Source: Deferribacter thermophilus (GTDB taxonomy: Bacteria > Chrysiogenota > Deferribacteres > Deferribacterales > Deferribacteraceae). From it: DNA of 64,000 nucleotides. A program made the translations under genes and the position numbers. The notes under the pieces were generated by a model. That model was not told the DNA's origin and did not search any database. It worked only from the letters and a program-made list of their open reading frames with translations. The DNA is taken from positions 1 through 64,000 of the forward strand of contig NZ_JAPNXM010000010.1 in assembly GCF_049472675.1 (NCBI RefSeq). Direction: 5' to 3'. This document shows, one piece after another, positions 1-9,098 of this stretch (position 1 is the first letter of the stretch; every line of letters begins with the position of its first letter).

Positions 1-122
1 TTAAAAATTAAGCATAATTTAGCAGAAAATAGATTAAATATCAATATGTTATATAAATTTTACTGTGCAACACCCTTGAAAGGTGTGTCATAATATAAAA
101 ACTTACTTTTAAATTATTGTTT

Positions 123-1292
123 TTAAAAAGGGGTGAGATGTTTTGTTTCCACTTCAAAGGGGAGATCGTAATTTAGAGCTTTCAAAACTTTTTCCTCTTC
201 CTCTTTTACCATATCAATTTTGCCCCTTGTTTCAGGATTTTTTGGTGAGAATAGATGACAACAATCTATCCCTTCTTCAATCGATATGGGGTAAGTGCCA
301 ATTTTTTTCGCAAGATTTTCTATCTCCTGCTTATCAAAACCTATCAATGGCCTAAAAACAGGTAGGTTTGAAGCTTCATTTACACAGTAAAGATTTTCTA
401 AAGTTTGGCTTGCCACTTGGCCTAAAGCATCACCTGTGATTATACCTAAAGCATTTAAATTTGTTGCTATTTCATTTGCAATTTTAAGCATAAATCTTCG
501 AGAAAGTATTGTAGTAAATTTATCATGGGCATATTTTTTAATGGCAATCTGTATTTGAGTAAAATTAATCATATAAAGTGTAATTCCATTTACACTATAA
601 AGAGAGAGAGTTTTAACAAGTCTTTCAATTTTATCGGTTAATTTATTACCAGTATATGGCGGAGTATAAAAATGTAATGGTACAACTTCGCACCCTCTTT
701 TCATCATAAGCCATGTGGCAACAGGTGAATCTATCCCTCCTGATAAAAGGGAAACTACCTTTCCAGCAGAGCCATAAGGGAGTCCACCAATACAATCAAT
801 GATTTTAGTCATGATAAAGCTAAAGTTTTTATGAATTTCTACAATTATTTCCATGTCTGGGTTATGGACATCAACTGTTAGTTCTGGATAATTATCTAAA
901 ATGTAGCCACCAAGCTCTCTATTTATTTCCATAGAGTTTATGGGAAAACTTTTATCTGCTCTTTTTGCATTGATTTTAAAAGTTTTTACCCCTTTTTTCT
1001 CTGTTGTAAGCGCTTTTGCAGCTAAACAGATTTTATCGAAATCTTTATCTGTTTTGTATCCAAGGAAAATTGATTGTATCCCGAAGATTTTTTCAAAGTA
1101 TTCCAGACTTTTTTGCAGTTGAGATTCATTATATATTTCTAAATAAAAGCGACCTCTTATAAACCAGGTTTTACCAAGATTAAAATGTTTAGCTATATTG
1201 TTTATATGGTGATAAAGTTTATCTTCAAAAAATTTTCTATTCTTTTTTTTTAATGATATTTCAGAGTAGTTGAAAACTAAAATCTTTTTCAT
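123..1292 (-). CDS. thiI: tRNA 4-thiouridine synthetase ThiI (short form)
   Basis: ThiI adenylates U8 of tRNA and transfers sulfur to it, and can feed sulfur to thiamine synthesis. The protein has an N-terminal ferredoxin-like/THUMP part (to about residue 160) and a PP-loop ATPase with the SGGIDSP motif near residue 184. A conserved DCC cysteine motif near residue 340 would carry the persulfide. It lacks the C-terminal rhodanese domain of the E. coli protein, as Bacillus-type ThiI does. I start it at the internal ATG (MKKILVF), because its ATG overlaps the stop of the upstream desulfurase gene as ATGA. That arrangement implies translational coupling to the sulfur donor. Cytoplasmic; end of a minus-strand operon. 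Confidence 0.93.
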   Translation of the reverse strand: MKKILVFNYSEISLKKKNRKFFEDKLYHHINNIAKHFNLGKTWFIRGRFYLEIYNESQLQKSLEYFEKIFGIQSIFLGYKTDKDFDKICLAAKALTTEKKGVKTFKINAKRADKSFPINSMEINRELGGYILDNYPELTVDVHNPDMEIIVEIHKNFSFIMTKIIDCIGGLPYGSAGKVVSLLSGGIDSPVATWLMMKRGCEVVPLHFYTPPYTGNKLTDKIERLVKTLSLYSVNGITLYMINFTQIQIAIKKYAHDKFTTILSRRFMLKIANEIATNLNALGIITGDALGQVASQTLENLYCVNEASNLPVFRPLIGFDKQEIENLAKKIGTYPISIEEGIDCCHLFSPKNPETRGKIDMVKEEEEKVLKALNYDLPFEVETKHLTPF

Positions 1293-2395
1293 ATAGCAAA
1301 CCTGTCTATGCACTCTAAAAGCTTATTTTTAAAACAATCTATTTCTTCAAAAGAGGTATCAGGATGAATGGATACTCTCAAAGAAGTATTTACTATGATA
1401 TCAGAAAAACCAAGATTTTTAAGCACTGAAGAGCTTTTCCCCCTATCGCAGGCTGAGCCACTAGAAATTGCAATATCATTGTCTGAAAGGTAATTAATTA
1501 CGGCTTCACTTGGCAATTTCAAAGTGGAAAAGTTAAAAATATAAGGCACAGAGTACTCAGGGGAGTTTATCACAAAACCGTTTTTCTTGCAAAAATCTAC
1601 TAAATCATTTCTTATTGTTTCTAATTTATCCCAGTTAGCATTAAATTTTTCATGAGTAATTTCTAAAGCTTTTGCAAACGAATATGCTCCGAGCACATTT
1701 TCAGTACCACTTCTTATATTGTTTTCCTGTCCGCCACCTTCAATCAAAGGGTGGATGATATATTTATTTTTTATGTATAAACCAGCGATCCCTCTCAATC
1801 CTCCGATTTTATGGCTGCTAAAAGTGGCAAAATCGATATTTTCAAGATTTAGCTTTATTTTACCAAAGCTCTGCACCATATCACACATAATCAAAATATT
1901 TTTATCAAAGTTTTTGATAGCTTCAGCAATCTCTTCAATTTTGTTTATGGAGCCAAGTTCATTATTTACATGCATTATACATACAATTTTAGTATTACTA
2001 TCAAGGTAGGGAAGAATTGTATCTTTAGTGATAAAGGGTTTCCTATTATTTATGATGTGGATGTCTGCACCTAAATCTTTTAAAAACTTATCCTGTTTTA
2101 AAACAGATTTGTGTTCAAGAGCCCAAATTATAACTTTACTTCTATCTTTATAATTTAGACCTTTTAAAACAATATTATTTGATTCGGTAGCGGATGATGT
2201 GAAAACGATATTATCAGCAGAAATATTTAGATAATTTGCGATATATTTTCTCTGATCTTCATAAAAATTCTTTGTTTTTATTGCTTCTTTGTATCTACCA
2301 GAAGGGTTAAATGGATACTGCAGTGCAATTGAGGATAAATCGTTTGCTATTTCTTTGTAAATTGGTGTTGTTGCAGCGTAATCAAGATAGATCAT
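1289..2395 (-). CDS. Cysteine desulfurase (NifS/IscS family, probable ThiI partner)
   Basis: A PLP enzyme that converts cysteine to alanine and an enzyme-bound persulfide. It begins with the family signature YLDYAATTP. The PLP lysine is in SSHKIGG (about residue 195) and the active cysteine is in SSGSACDRGK (about residue 315). At 368 residues it is slightly shorter than IscS. No iscU, iscR or iscA is adjacent, and its stop overlaps the thiI start by 4 bp. This matches the Bacillus NifZ-ThiI pairing, in which a dedicated desulfurase feeds a rhodanese-less ThiI. A general Fe-S role cannot be excluded. Confidence 0.9.
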   Translation of the reverse strand: MIYLDYAATTPIYKEIANDLSSIALQYPFNPSGRYKEAIKTKNFYEDQRKYIANYLNISADNIVFTSSATESNNIVLKGLNYKDRSKVIIWALEHKSVLKQDKFLKDLGADIHIINNRKPFITKDTILPYLDSNTKIVCIMHVNNELGSINKIEEIAEAIKNFDKNILIMCDMVQSFGKIKLNLENIDFATFSSHKIGGLRGIAGLYIKNKYIIHPLIEGGGQENNIRSGTENVLGAYSFAKALEITHEKFNANWDKLETIRNDLVDFCKKNGFVINSPEYSVPYIFNFSTLKLPSEAVINYLSDNDIAISSGSACDRGKSSSVLKNLGFSDIIVNTSLRVSIHPDTSFEEIDCFKNKLLECIDRFAI

Positions 2396-2649
2396 GGTAG
2401 AAAGCTAAACTTTTTGATAGGTTTCAAAGCCTTTGTAATGGGGAGTTTACCTTCTAAATTTTTGTATTCTTCTTTAGTGATTATGGTTTTTTCAACAAGT
2501 TTCCCATTATTATCAAATATGTATAGCTCATATTTATCTACTGATCTGTTGTTATAACTGATAAGAAGCATCAATAATACTATTATTACAAAAGCAGTAT
2601 ACCAGTATTTAAGATATTCCCCGCCAAAATATTTGTTAAATTTTTTCAT
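2392..2649 (-). CDS. Small single-pass membrane protein
   Basis: Unrecognised 85-residue protein. One transmembrane segment (about residues 17-32, rich in I, V and L) separates a short basic N-terminus from a soluble tail of about 50 residues with many lysines. It overlaps the oxidoreductase gene upstream by 14 bp and the cysteine desulfurase start by 4 bp, so it is locked inside the operon and probably real. The N-in topology would put the tail outside the membrane. No enzymatic motif is visible. Confidence 0.7.
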   Translation of the reverse strand: MKKFNKYFGGEYLKYWYTAFVIIVLLMLLISYNNRSVDKYELYIFDNNGKLVEKTIITKEEYKNLEGKLPITKALKPIKKFSFLP

Positions 2650-4312
2650 ACGCTTTTTTTACCTCGACAAAAGTATCGTAAATTGCAACCGCATTATCAC
2701 TATCAGTAGGAATGGATTTTGTCAAGAGATTAAGGGGTTGGTTGTCATAGTATCTATTTTTATACATCATAATATAACCGCTGCTAATTTTATCACTTAT
2801 TTTTGCTTTAGTTTTTACTTTGCCAAGTTCGTTTTGAAGAACAATTTCATCACCATCATTGATATCCAAATTTTGAGAGTCAGAAATGCTTATATAACAA
2901 ACATCTTCTTTTTGATAGTTTTCAGCAAGCTGGGAATTTAAATAAAAATAGTTTGAGCAGGTAATAAGTCTAAATTTATTGGTTTCAATATAAGGCTTTT
3001 CTAATTTTGGAGGAGAAGATTTTTTATAAACCCTCTTTAGTGATTTTTTAGTTAAAGGGATGTTTCTTATTTCTGGTATTTCAAAATTAATGTTTAAGTG
3101 CTTTGAAAGCGATTTAATTACATTGATATCGTTTTTTAATTTAGCAATCGGTTTTTCTCTAATATTGTCAAAATTGAAGAAATAACTTCCCATAGCATCA
3201 GGCTGAGCAAACATTCCACCTACTTTTATGAAAAAGTCAGCAAATCTTGATGTTTCAGTAAAATTTGTATCTATGACGATAACTTTAGAATTTTTCAAAG
3301 CTTTATACCAAAGATTTGAAGTGGGGTGAGTAACTAAAGGGTTTCCAGCTACAATGACTATAATATCAAAAAAATCTTTTTCTAAAAATTTAGAGATTTC
3401 ATAAATTTTGATTTTCTTTTTAGGTAAAACTGTTGGTTTTTCAAAACTTTCTTTAGATGATCTGCCAAAGTAAAGATAGTCAAGGTTATCTGTTATTACA
3501 GCTAAATAATTTATCCAGTTAATAATATTTTTTCCATTTGAATATCTTTGAAGCCCCATACCTGTGATTATGCCAGTTTTACCTCTTTTAAAAATATCAG
3601 CTAAATAAAACAAATCTTCTGTTTTTACATTTGTTATCTTTTCAAAATCGTTATCCACTTGTTTATTTTGTAATATATTGATGATATTTGCTACAAGGAT
3701 GCCGTCGGTCGCAGGGTTTATCCTTATAAATTTATCAGCCAGTTTTACGGTTTCTGATTTAATCGGATCGATATAGATTATTTTTTTCCCTTTCTTTTTT
3801 AATCCCTTTAGATATGCATAAAGATGAGGGCTTGTTACTTTGCAGTTTTTCCCAAAAAGTATAATATTGTCAACTAACTCTAAATTTTTAATGTCAGGGT
3901 TTGTTATATTTTCAAAATCTTCTATGTGAGCTGTAATACCTGTTTCATCGCAAAGACTTCCTTCAACAAAGTAGCAGTTTTCAAACTGCTGAAAAATAAG
4001 ATCATAATAGCTCATATAATACCCAAGGCTACCACTTCCTCTAATATAAAGGATATTTTTATCAGCATTTTCTTTTAAAAAGTGTGCTGTGATTTTACAA
4101 GCTTCTTCAAACTCTTTTTTAACTGTTTTATTATCAATCTTTATAAAAGAGTAATCGTCAGTTAAAACTTCACGCTCATAAAATTTTTTTAGCTTTATGC
4201 ATAGAAAATTTTTAAAACCATTGATTTTGTTTATATAGAAAAAATTGCCCTTTTCATCTACGGAAAAAGGGCAACAGTCAGGGCAATCTTTTGAGCAGAA
4301 AAAAGATGTCAT
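2636..4312 (-). CDS. Compact molybdopterin-dependent oxidoreductase
   Basis: Member of the Mo/W-bis-PGD (DMSO reductase) superfamily. The N-terminal 4Fe-4S site has the spacing C6-x3-C10-x2-C13 with the CPD motif and a fourth cysteine near residue 38. A likely metal-ligand cysteine, C121, lies in GSLCDETG. The cofactor-binding region includes GNPLVTHPTSN, and the C-terminal beta-barrel (from about residue 440) is present. At 558 residues it is shorter than most catalytic subunits, and no Tat signal is seen, so it should be cytoplasmic. Its stop overlaps the small membrane protein and its start overlaps the thioredoxin gene stop by 1 bp. Substrate unknown. Confidence 0.8.
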   Translation of the reverse strand: MTSFFCSKDCPDCCPFSVDEKGNFFYINKINGFKNFLCIKLKKFYEREVLTDDYSFIKIDNKTVKKEFEEACKITAHFLKENADKNILYIRGSGSLGYYMSYYDLIFQQFENCYFVEGSLCDETGITAHIEDFENITNPDIKNLELVDNIILFGKNCKVTSPHLYAYLKGLKKKGKKIIYIDPIKSETVKLADKFIRINPATDGILVANIINILQNKQVDNDFEKITNVKTEDLFYLADIFKRGKTGIITGMGLQRYSNGKNIINWINYLAVITDNLDYLYFGRSSKESFEKPTVLPKKKIKIYEISKFLEKDFFDIIVIVAGNPLVTHPTSNLWYKALKNSKVIVIDTNFTETSRFADFFIKVGGMFAQPDAMGSYFFNFDNIREKPIAKLKNDINVIKSLSKHLNINFEIPEIRNIPLTKKSLKRVYKKSSPPKLEKPYIETNKFRLITCSNYFYLNSQLAENYQKEDVCYISISDSQNLDINDGDEIVLQNELGKVKTKAKISDKISSGYIMMYKNRYYDNQPLNLLTKSIPTDSDNAVAIYDTFVEVKKAYEKI

Positions 4313-4809
4313 TATTGAGCTAAAAGAGATTCAATGTATTTTTCCAAATTTTTCTCATCAATAGCACCTACATGAAGGTTATATAAATTCCCTTTTTTAT
4401 CGTAGAAAATATTTGTTGGAATTGTTCTAATGTTAAAATATGACTCTAACCCTCTATCAGCATGATACACTGGGTAGGTGATACCATATTTGTTTACAAA
4501 ATTTACGGCATCATCAATATTATCGTCAATTGATAAACCAATAATTACAAAACCTTTATCTTTAAGTTTGTTATATACTTTTACAAAACCTGGTGTTTCT
4601 TCATTACAAGGTGGACACCAAGAAGCAAAGAAGTTTACTAAAATAACTTTTCCTGCATGTTGATTTTTGAGTTGTTTAAATTGAACTAAATTTAATTCTT
4701 CCAAACTTGAAACAATTTTTTTATTAGATGATTGCTCAGTTTTACTACAGCTTACAATAAAAGCAAAAGCTAAAATTAATATGAAAATGCCAAGAATTTT
4801 TCTTTTCAT
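4312..4809 (-). CDS. TlpA/ResA-like thioredoxin lipoprotein
   Basis: A 165-residue membrane-anchored thioredoxin-fold protein. The signal peptide ends in a lipobox (IVSC, Cys at about 21). The redox motif is WCPPC within FFASWCPPCNEETPG, and a cis-proline region (RTIPT) follows. Such proteins reduce disulfides outside the cytoplasmic membrane, for example on apocytochromes or metal-binding proteins. It is the first gene of the minus-strand operon ending in thiI, and the downstream start overlaps its stop. The peroxiredoxin-like AhpC/TSA fold is related, but the CPPC motif favours the TlpA/ResA group. Confidence 0.87.
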   Translation of the reverse strand: MKRKILGIFILILAFAFIVSCSKTEQSSNKKIVSSLEELNLVQFKQLKNQHAGKVILVNFFASWCPPCNEETPGFVKVYNKLKDKGFVIIGLSIDDNIDDAVNFVNKYGITYPVYHADRGLESYFNIRTIPTNIFYDKKGNLYNLHVGAIDEKNLEKYIESLLAQ

Positions 4810-4867
4810 TTCATTATGCCCCCTTTTTTTTGTGTATTAATATATTAAAATATTCTAAATTTCAATT

Positions 4868-5269
4868 TTATTCTACATCTGCTATTGTCAAATTTGTTTG
4901 TTTTATGTTTTTTAAGAATTTTAATTTTGAAAATAGTTCATTAATTTTTGCACCTTTACCTTTTACTATGATTACTTCAAAGCAGTTGTCGTGATCAAGA
5001 TGAATATGTTGAGATGAAATTATTATATCGTGATAATCGTGTTGCAGATCAAGTAAATTGTTAACGGTAGTTTTTTCGTGGTGGTCATAAAGTATGCTTA
5101 TGATACCAGCTATTTGTTCGTTTGATTCCCATTTTTTTTTGGTAATATAATTTTTGACGAGGTCGTATATGGCTTTTGACCGATTTTCATACCCATCTTT
5201 TTTTATTACATCATCAAACGATTTTGCTATTTCTTTTGGCAATGAAACACTAAATCTTACAACTGGCAT
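4868..5269 (-). CDS. nikR: Nickel-responsive regulator NikR
   Basis: Ribbon-helix-helix repressor of 133 residues. The N-terminal RHH domain (VVRFSVSLPKEI, then a helix-turn-helix pair) is followed by an ACT-like metal domain. The high-affinity nickel ligands are visible as HIHLDHDNC (H-x-H-x5-C) near residue 85, plus an upstream histidine in the HH of the linker (DHHEKT). It is divergent from a ZnuABC-type transporter with only 57 bp between starts, so that operon is the obvious target. The identification is secure; the target is inferred. Confidence 0.93.
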   Translation of the reverse strand: MPVVRFSVSLPKEIAKSFDDVIKKDGYENRSKAIYDLVKNYITKKKWESNEQIAGIISILYDHHEKTTVNNLLDLQHDYHDIIISSQHIHLDHDNCFEVIIVKGKGAKINELFSKLKFLKNIKQTNLTIADVE

Positions 5270-5285
5270 AAAAACCTCTTTATAA

Positions 5286-5304
5286 AATATTAATTTATAA
5301 TATT
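5286..5304. promoter_or_regulatory. Inverted repeat, candidate NikR operator
   Basis: A perfect 7-bp inverted repeat, AATATTA and TAATATT separated by 5 bp, lies in the 57-bp gap between the divergent nikR and znuA-like starts. NikR sites in other phyla are dyads, some AT-rich, but the half-site and spacing vary. In DNA this AT-rich the dyad could be chance. Confidence 0.35.
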
Positions 5305-5326
5305 ATATAACGCTGGTGGGTGCAAT

Positions 5327-6121
5327 ATGAAAATGAGAATATTTTTTGTTGCAATTATTATATGGTTTTTTGTTTACAATGGTTATTGCTTAAAGGTTGC
5401 TACTACGCTTTTTCCTATTGCCGATTTAATTTCTCAGATTGGTAAAGATAAGGTTGATGTGGTTTATCTTATAAAAGCAGGAGAAGATCCCCATCATTTT
5501 GAACCTTCAATTGGTGACATAAAAAGATTGCAAGGTATTTCAATTTATTTTGCTGTAGATAAAAGGTTTGATGGTTTTGCTGTCAAGTTTTTCAAGGATG
5601 TTTTATTTTTAAATGATGAGATAGAATCTAGTAATCCTCATATTTGGTTATCTTTTGATAATTTGAAGCAGATTGGGAAAATTATTAGTGAAAAATTGTG
5701 TGAACTAAATAGCAGAAATTGTAAATTTTATAAAGATAACTATAATAATTTTTTAATCAAAATTAATTCTATAAAAAATAGATATATGTTTGATAATGTT
5801 AAAGTGTTAGAGTGTCACCCTGCTTGGACAAAACTTTTATCTGAGATTGGTATTACATCTATTGGTTATATTAAAAAAGGGAAAGAGCATGAGCCAGGTA
5901 TTAAGTCACTTAAAAGGGTGGTAAAACTTGCCAGAGAAAATAATGTGCATCTTATGGTTTGTGCAAATAATGATAAAAATAGGATATTTGATAAATTGTC
6001 AGATGATTTAAATTTAAAAGTGATTTATTTAGAGCCAGTGGGCGGCTATGATGGGTATAATAATATTTTTAATTTATTTGATAATAACTTAAAAGTTTTG
6101 TTGAAGGTTATCAATGAATAG
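5327..6121 (+). CDS. Metal ABC transporter substrate-binding protein (ZnuA/TroA family)
   Basis: Periplasmic metal-binding protein with an N-terminal signal peptide (to about residue 21). Candidate ligands are histidines in DPHHFEP, NPHIWLS and ECHPAW, the usual positions for cluster 9 binding proteins. At 264 residues it is short and lacks the long His/Asp-rich loop of zinc-specific ZnuA. The last 8 bp overlap the ATPase gene. The family usually carries Zn or Mn. The divergent nikR makes nickel (or cobalt) a plausible substrate, which is inference. Confidence 0.85.
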   Translation: MKMRIFFVAIIIWFFVYNGYCLKVATTLFPIADLISQIGKDKVDVVYLIKAGEDPHHFEPSIGDIKRLQGISIYFAVDKRFDGFAVKFFKDVLFLNDEIESSNPHIWLSFDNLKQIGKIISEKLCELNSRNCKFYKDNYNNFLIKINSIKNRYMFDNVKVLECHPAWTKLLSEIGITSIGYIKKGKEHEPGIKSLKRVVKLARENNVHLMVCANNDKNRIFDKLSDDLNLKVIYLEPVGGYDGYNNIFNLFDNNLKVLLKVINE

Positions 6122-6896
6122 TCATAACGTTTTAGAGATAAAAGATTTAAATGTAGCTTTTGGTAATAAAGTAGTTTTAGAAAATATAAATCTATTTTTA
6201 CATAATAAAGAGATAATGGCAATAGTAGGGCCAAATGGTGGTGGAAAAACAACACTTTTAAAAACTATTTTAGGTATTTATAAACCTATCAAAGGTGAAA
6301 TAAAGATTTTAGGTAACAAATATAAGAAACTTCCAAAGGGGTTAGTGGGTTATCTGCCTCAAAAGGATTTGATTAATTATAATTTCCCAGTTTTGGTAAA
6401 AGATGTGGTATTTATGGGCCGTAAAATTTTAAAATCGTTTCCATATATTTTGAATGATCAGGATAGGGAAATTTGTTTTGATGCTTTAAAAAGGGTTAAT
6501 ATGGAACATCTTATTAATACTTCATTTTCGAACCTTTCAGGTGGGCAAAAACAAAGAGTTTTGATTGCAAGGGTTTTAGCAATGCAACCAAAGATATTGA
6601 TGTTTGATGAACCTGCCACTGGGCTTGATGTGGTGGGGCAGGAAGATTTTTATGAGTTGATTAACAAGTTGAGAGAAGAGGATAATATTACGATTTTGAT
6701 GGTTACCCATGATATTGGAGTAATCTCAAAGTATGTTGATACAGTGGCTTGTTTAAATAAGAAAATCCATTTTCATGGTTCACCTTTAGATGGGAAGTTG
6801 TCTGAAGTTTTAGATAAAGTTTTTGGTAAGAATATGCAGTTTATTGTCCATGATAGTAAGTGTTTAACCTGCATGGGACATCATACTCATGAGTGA
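6114..6896 (+). CDS. Metal ABC transporter ATP-binding protein (ZnuC family)
   Basis: ABC ATPase of 260 residues. Walker A is GPNGGGKTT (about residue 38), the signature is LSGGQKQR, and Walker B is ILMFDEPATGLD followed by the H-loop THD. The C-terminal tail KCLTCMGHHTHE holds two cysteines and three histidines and could bind metal. It overlaps both neighbours by 8 bp, so the three-gene transporter is translationally coupled. It sits on the cytoplasmic face of the permease dimer. Confidence 0.9.
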   Translation: MNSHNVLEIKDLNVAFGNKVVLENINLFLHNKEIMAIVGPNGGGKTTLLKTILGIYKPIKGEIKILGNKYKKLPKGLVGYLPQKDLINYNFPVLVKDVVFMGRKILKSFPYILNDQDREICFDALKRVNMEHLINTSFSNLSGGQKQRVLIARVLAMQPKILMFDEPATGLDVVGQEDFYELINKLREEDNITILMVTHDIGVISKYVDTVACLNKKIHFHGSPLDGKLSEVLDKVFGKNMQFIVHDSKCLTCMGHHTHE

Positions 6897-7689
6897 CATT
6901 TTTGGGATTGAGATTGTAAAATATGCTTTTTTAAATGGGGTTATAATAAGCATCTTGTGTGGATTTTTATCATTTTTTGTTGTTCAAAAAAGGATGTCTT
7001 TTTTGACAGTTACAATCTCTCATTCTGCATTTGGAGCTATAGGGCTTGCGTTGTTACTAAATATAAATCAGCAGCTTGCTTTGTATGTTTTAAGTTTTTT
7101 AATAGCTGTAATTGTTTTTGAACTTAAAAAAAGGTCAAAAATTGAGTTTGAAACAATACTGGGGATATTTTTTGCTATCACCATGGCAATAGGGGTAATT
7201 TCATTAAAATTTGCAAGAAACAGCAGTTTTGATTTGAGTGGTATACTTTTTGGAAGTATTTTATCATCTAATAGATGGGATTTGTTTATTTCAATTATTA
7301 TATCATTAATTGTATTTGCAATGTATTTTATTTTTTTTGATAAAATTATTTTTACGATTTTTGATGAAGAGGTTGCAGAAGTTTCTGGTGTTAAAACTAA
7401 CTTGATGAATTATATAATTTTAATTTCTTTGACCCTTGTTGTAGTAATTTGTATAAAAATTACTGGGATTATTCTACTTACAGCATTTTTGACTCTACCT
7501 AGTGCAATTACACTTTTATTTACAAAAAGTTATCGGATTACAATTATATTATCTATTATTTTATCATTAATTATATTTATCTCTTCCTTTTTTGTTGCCT
7601 ATTCATTTGACTTGCCACCAGGGACGGTTACAGTTTTAGTTGGTGGCATAATATACTTAATTTCTTCTTTTTTAGTTAAAAAAGCCTGA
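6889..7689 (+). CDS. Metal ABC transporter permease (ZnuB family)
   Basis: Polytopic membrane protein of 266 residues with about eight hydrophobic segments, typical of ABC-3 permeases. It contains the conserved cytoplasmic coupling region (FDEEVAEVSGVKT) and the SHSAFGAIG segment found in ZnuB-type proteins. It is the third gene of the transporter operon and overlaps the ATPase gene by 8 bp. Confidence 0.9.
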   Translation: MSDIFGIEIVKYAFLNGVIISILCGFLSFFVVQKRMSFLTVTISHSAFGAIGLALLLNINQQLALYVLSFLIAVIVFELKKRSKIEFETILGIFFAITMAIGVISLKFARNSSFDLSGILFGSILSSNRWDLFISIIISLIVFAMYFIFFDKIIFTIFDEEVAEVSGVKTNLMNYIILISLTLVVVICIKITGIILLTAFLTLPSAITLLFTKSYRITIILSIILSLIIFISSFFVAYSFDLPPGTVTVLVGGIIYLISSFLVKKA

Positions 7690-7817
7690 AAATCTTTTCA
7701 TATTAATTCCTACAAACTTTATATGAATTTTATTATATGTAAAAAATTGCATATTATAATTTACAAAAATTTAGAAGTGTGGTAATATTATAATAGATTG
7801 ATTGTAGGAGGTGTAAC

Positions 7818-9023
7818 ATGTACAAAAAAATATTTTTAACAGTTTGTTCTGTGTTTATTGCATTAATTTTGTTATCGGGATGTGCCAAGCAAGTTGAGGC
7901 TCCTAAGGCTGAAAAGCCTAAAAAGTCAGTTGAGCAGTTGGTCAAAGAGGCTGGATTTGAGATTGTTGATTTTGACTATGTAAACGGGTTGGTAGGAAAT
8001 GGTTTGAGAAAATTAGACAAAGTGGTGTTTATTGATGCAAGACCAGAGAGAAAATACGATGCAGGCCATATCCCTGGTGCTATCAATATCCCTGATACTA
8101 AGTTTGATAAGTATGTTGGGCAGCTTGATCAGCTTAAAGTTTCTAAAGACACATTATTAATAACTTATTGTGGTGGTTTTAAATGTGTAAAAAGCTATCA
8201 TGATGCTAAATACTTGAGAGAAAAAGGTTACACGAATATCAAAGTGTATCTTGCAGGTATGCCAGATTGGTCAAAGAAGTCTTACGCTGAAATTACCTAT
8301 AAATATGCTAAAAAATTACTTGATAAAGGCGTACTTTTTGTAGATGCGAGACCAGATAGAGTTTATAAAAAAGGGACAATACCTGGGGCAATTAATATTC
8401 CTGATACTAAATTTATGAGAGATCCAAAACCTTATTTAAGTATGTTGCCAGAAGATAAGAATGCACCTATAGTTGTTTTTTGTGGTGGTTATAAATGTGT
8501 TAAATCTCATAATGTAGCAAGATTATTAAAACATAAGTTTGGATATAACAAGGTTTATGTATATGCTGGTGGTGTCCCAGAGTGGAAAGAGAAAGGTTTC
8601 CCAGTAGTTGAGCCAGGTAAAGCTGTAACAATGAAAACAACTGTAGCTAAAAAAAGAGTTTCTGCAATAAAGCCTGGAGAGGATGAAGGAACAGTTGATA
8701 TCGAGTTTTTCAAAAAGATATTGAGCGATAAGCCATCTAATATTCATATAGTTGATGTTAGATCCCCTGAAGAGTTTGAAGGTGGTCATGTTAAAGGTGC
8801 AATCAATATTCCAGTAGATGATATGTATAAAAAAGGGTGTGATTATACTGTAAATCAGCTTCCAAAGGATGGTTATATAATATTTATGTGTGCAACTGGT
8901 GGTAGAGCTAGTGAAATGTATTTTGGACTAAAAGAAGACTGCAACTACAAAGAGATGGATAGGTTATACTTTTTGGATGCTCATGTAAATTGTGATGCTG
9001 GTAAGTGTGAAATAGCTAAATAA
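7818..9023 (+). CDS. Lipoprotein with three rhodanese domains
   Basis: Exported 401-residue lipoprotein: signal peptide with lipobox LSGC (Cys about 22), then three rhodanese-like domains (about residues 55-155, 160-265 and 290-395). Each begins with a D(A/V)R motif and has the GHI/GTIPGAINIP type of strand. Domains 1 and 2 have active-site loops with paired cysteines (CGGFKC, CGGYKC); domain 3 has CATGGR. Rhodaneses move sulfane sulfur between thiols. Outside the membrane and next to an octaheme cytochrome, a role in respiration of sulfur, polysulfide or thiosulfate is reasonable but inferred. Confidence 0.9.
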   Translation: MYKKIFLTVCSVFIALILLSGCAKQVEAPKAEKPKKSVEQLVKEAGFEIVDFDYVNGLVGNGLRKLDKVVFIDARPERKYDAGHIPGAINIPDTKFDKYVGQLDQLKVSKDTLLITYCGGFKCVKSYHDAKYLREKGYTNIKVYLAGMPDWSKKSYAEITYKYAKKLLDKGVLFVDARPDRVYKKGTIPGAINIPDTKFMRDPKPYLSMLPEDKNAPIVVFCGGYKCVKSHNVARLLKHKFGYNKVYVYAGGVPEWKEKGFPVVEPGKAVTMKTTVAKKRVSAIKPGEDEGTVDIEFFKKILSDKPSNIHIVDVRSPEEFEGGHVKGAINIPVDDMYKKGCDYTVNQLPKDGYIIFMCATGGRASEMYFGLKEDCNYKEMDRLYFLDAHVNCDAGKCEIAK

Positions 9024-9040
9024 TTTTTAATATTTATTTA

Positions 9041-9072
9041 AAAAGGTAGCTCATTTTGGGCTACCTGTTTTA
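9041..9072 (+). terminator. Stem-loop after rhodanese gene
   Basis: AGGTAGC and GCTACCT pair around a 9-nt loop, followed by a short T-rich run. It lies between the rhodanese gene and the cytochrome gene. It may be a weak or partial terminator, or an RNA processing hairpin. Confidence 0.6.
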
Positions 9073-9098
9073 GAATTGATTTTAAATTGGAAGGCTTT

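Noticed and set aside
69..88. Terminator after thiI
   Set aside because: ACACC and GGTGT can pair, but the stem is only 5 bp and no T-run follows on the minus strand.
143..1122. Plus-strand open frames opposite thiI
   Set aside because: They are shadows of the minus-strand gene with no ribosome site or recognisable motif.
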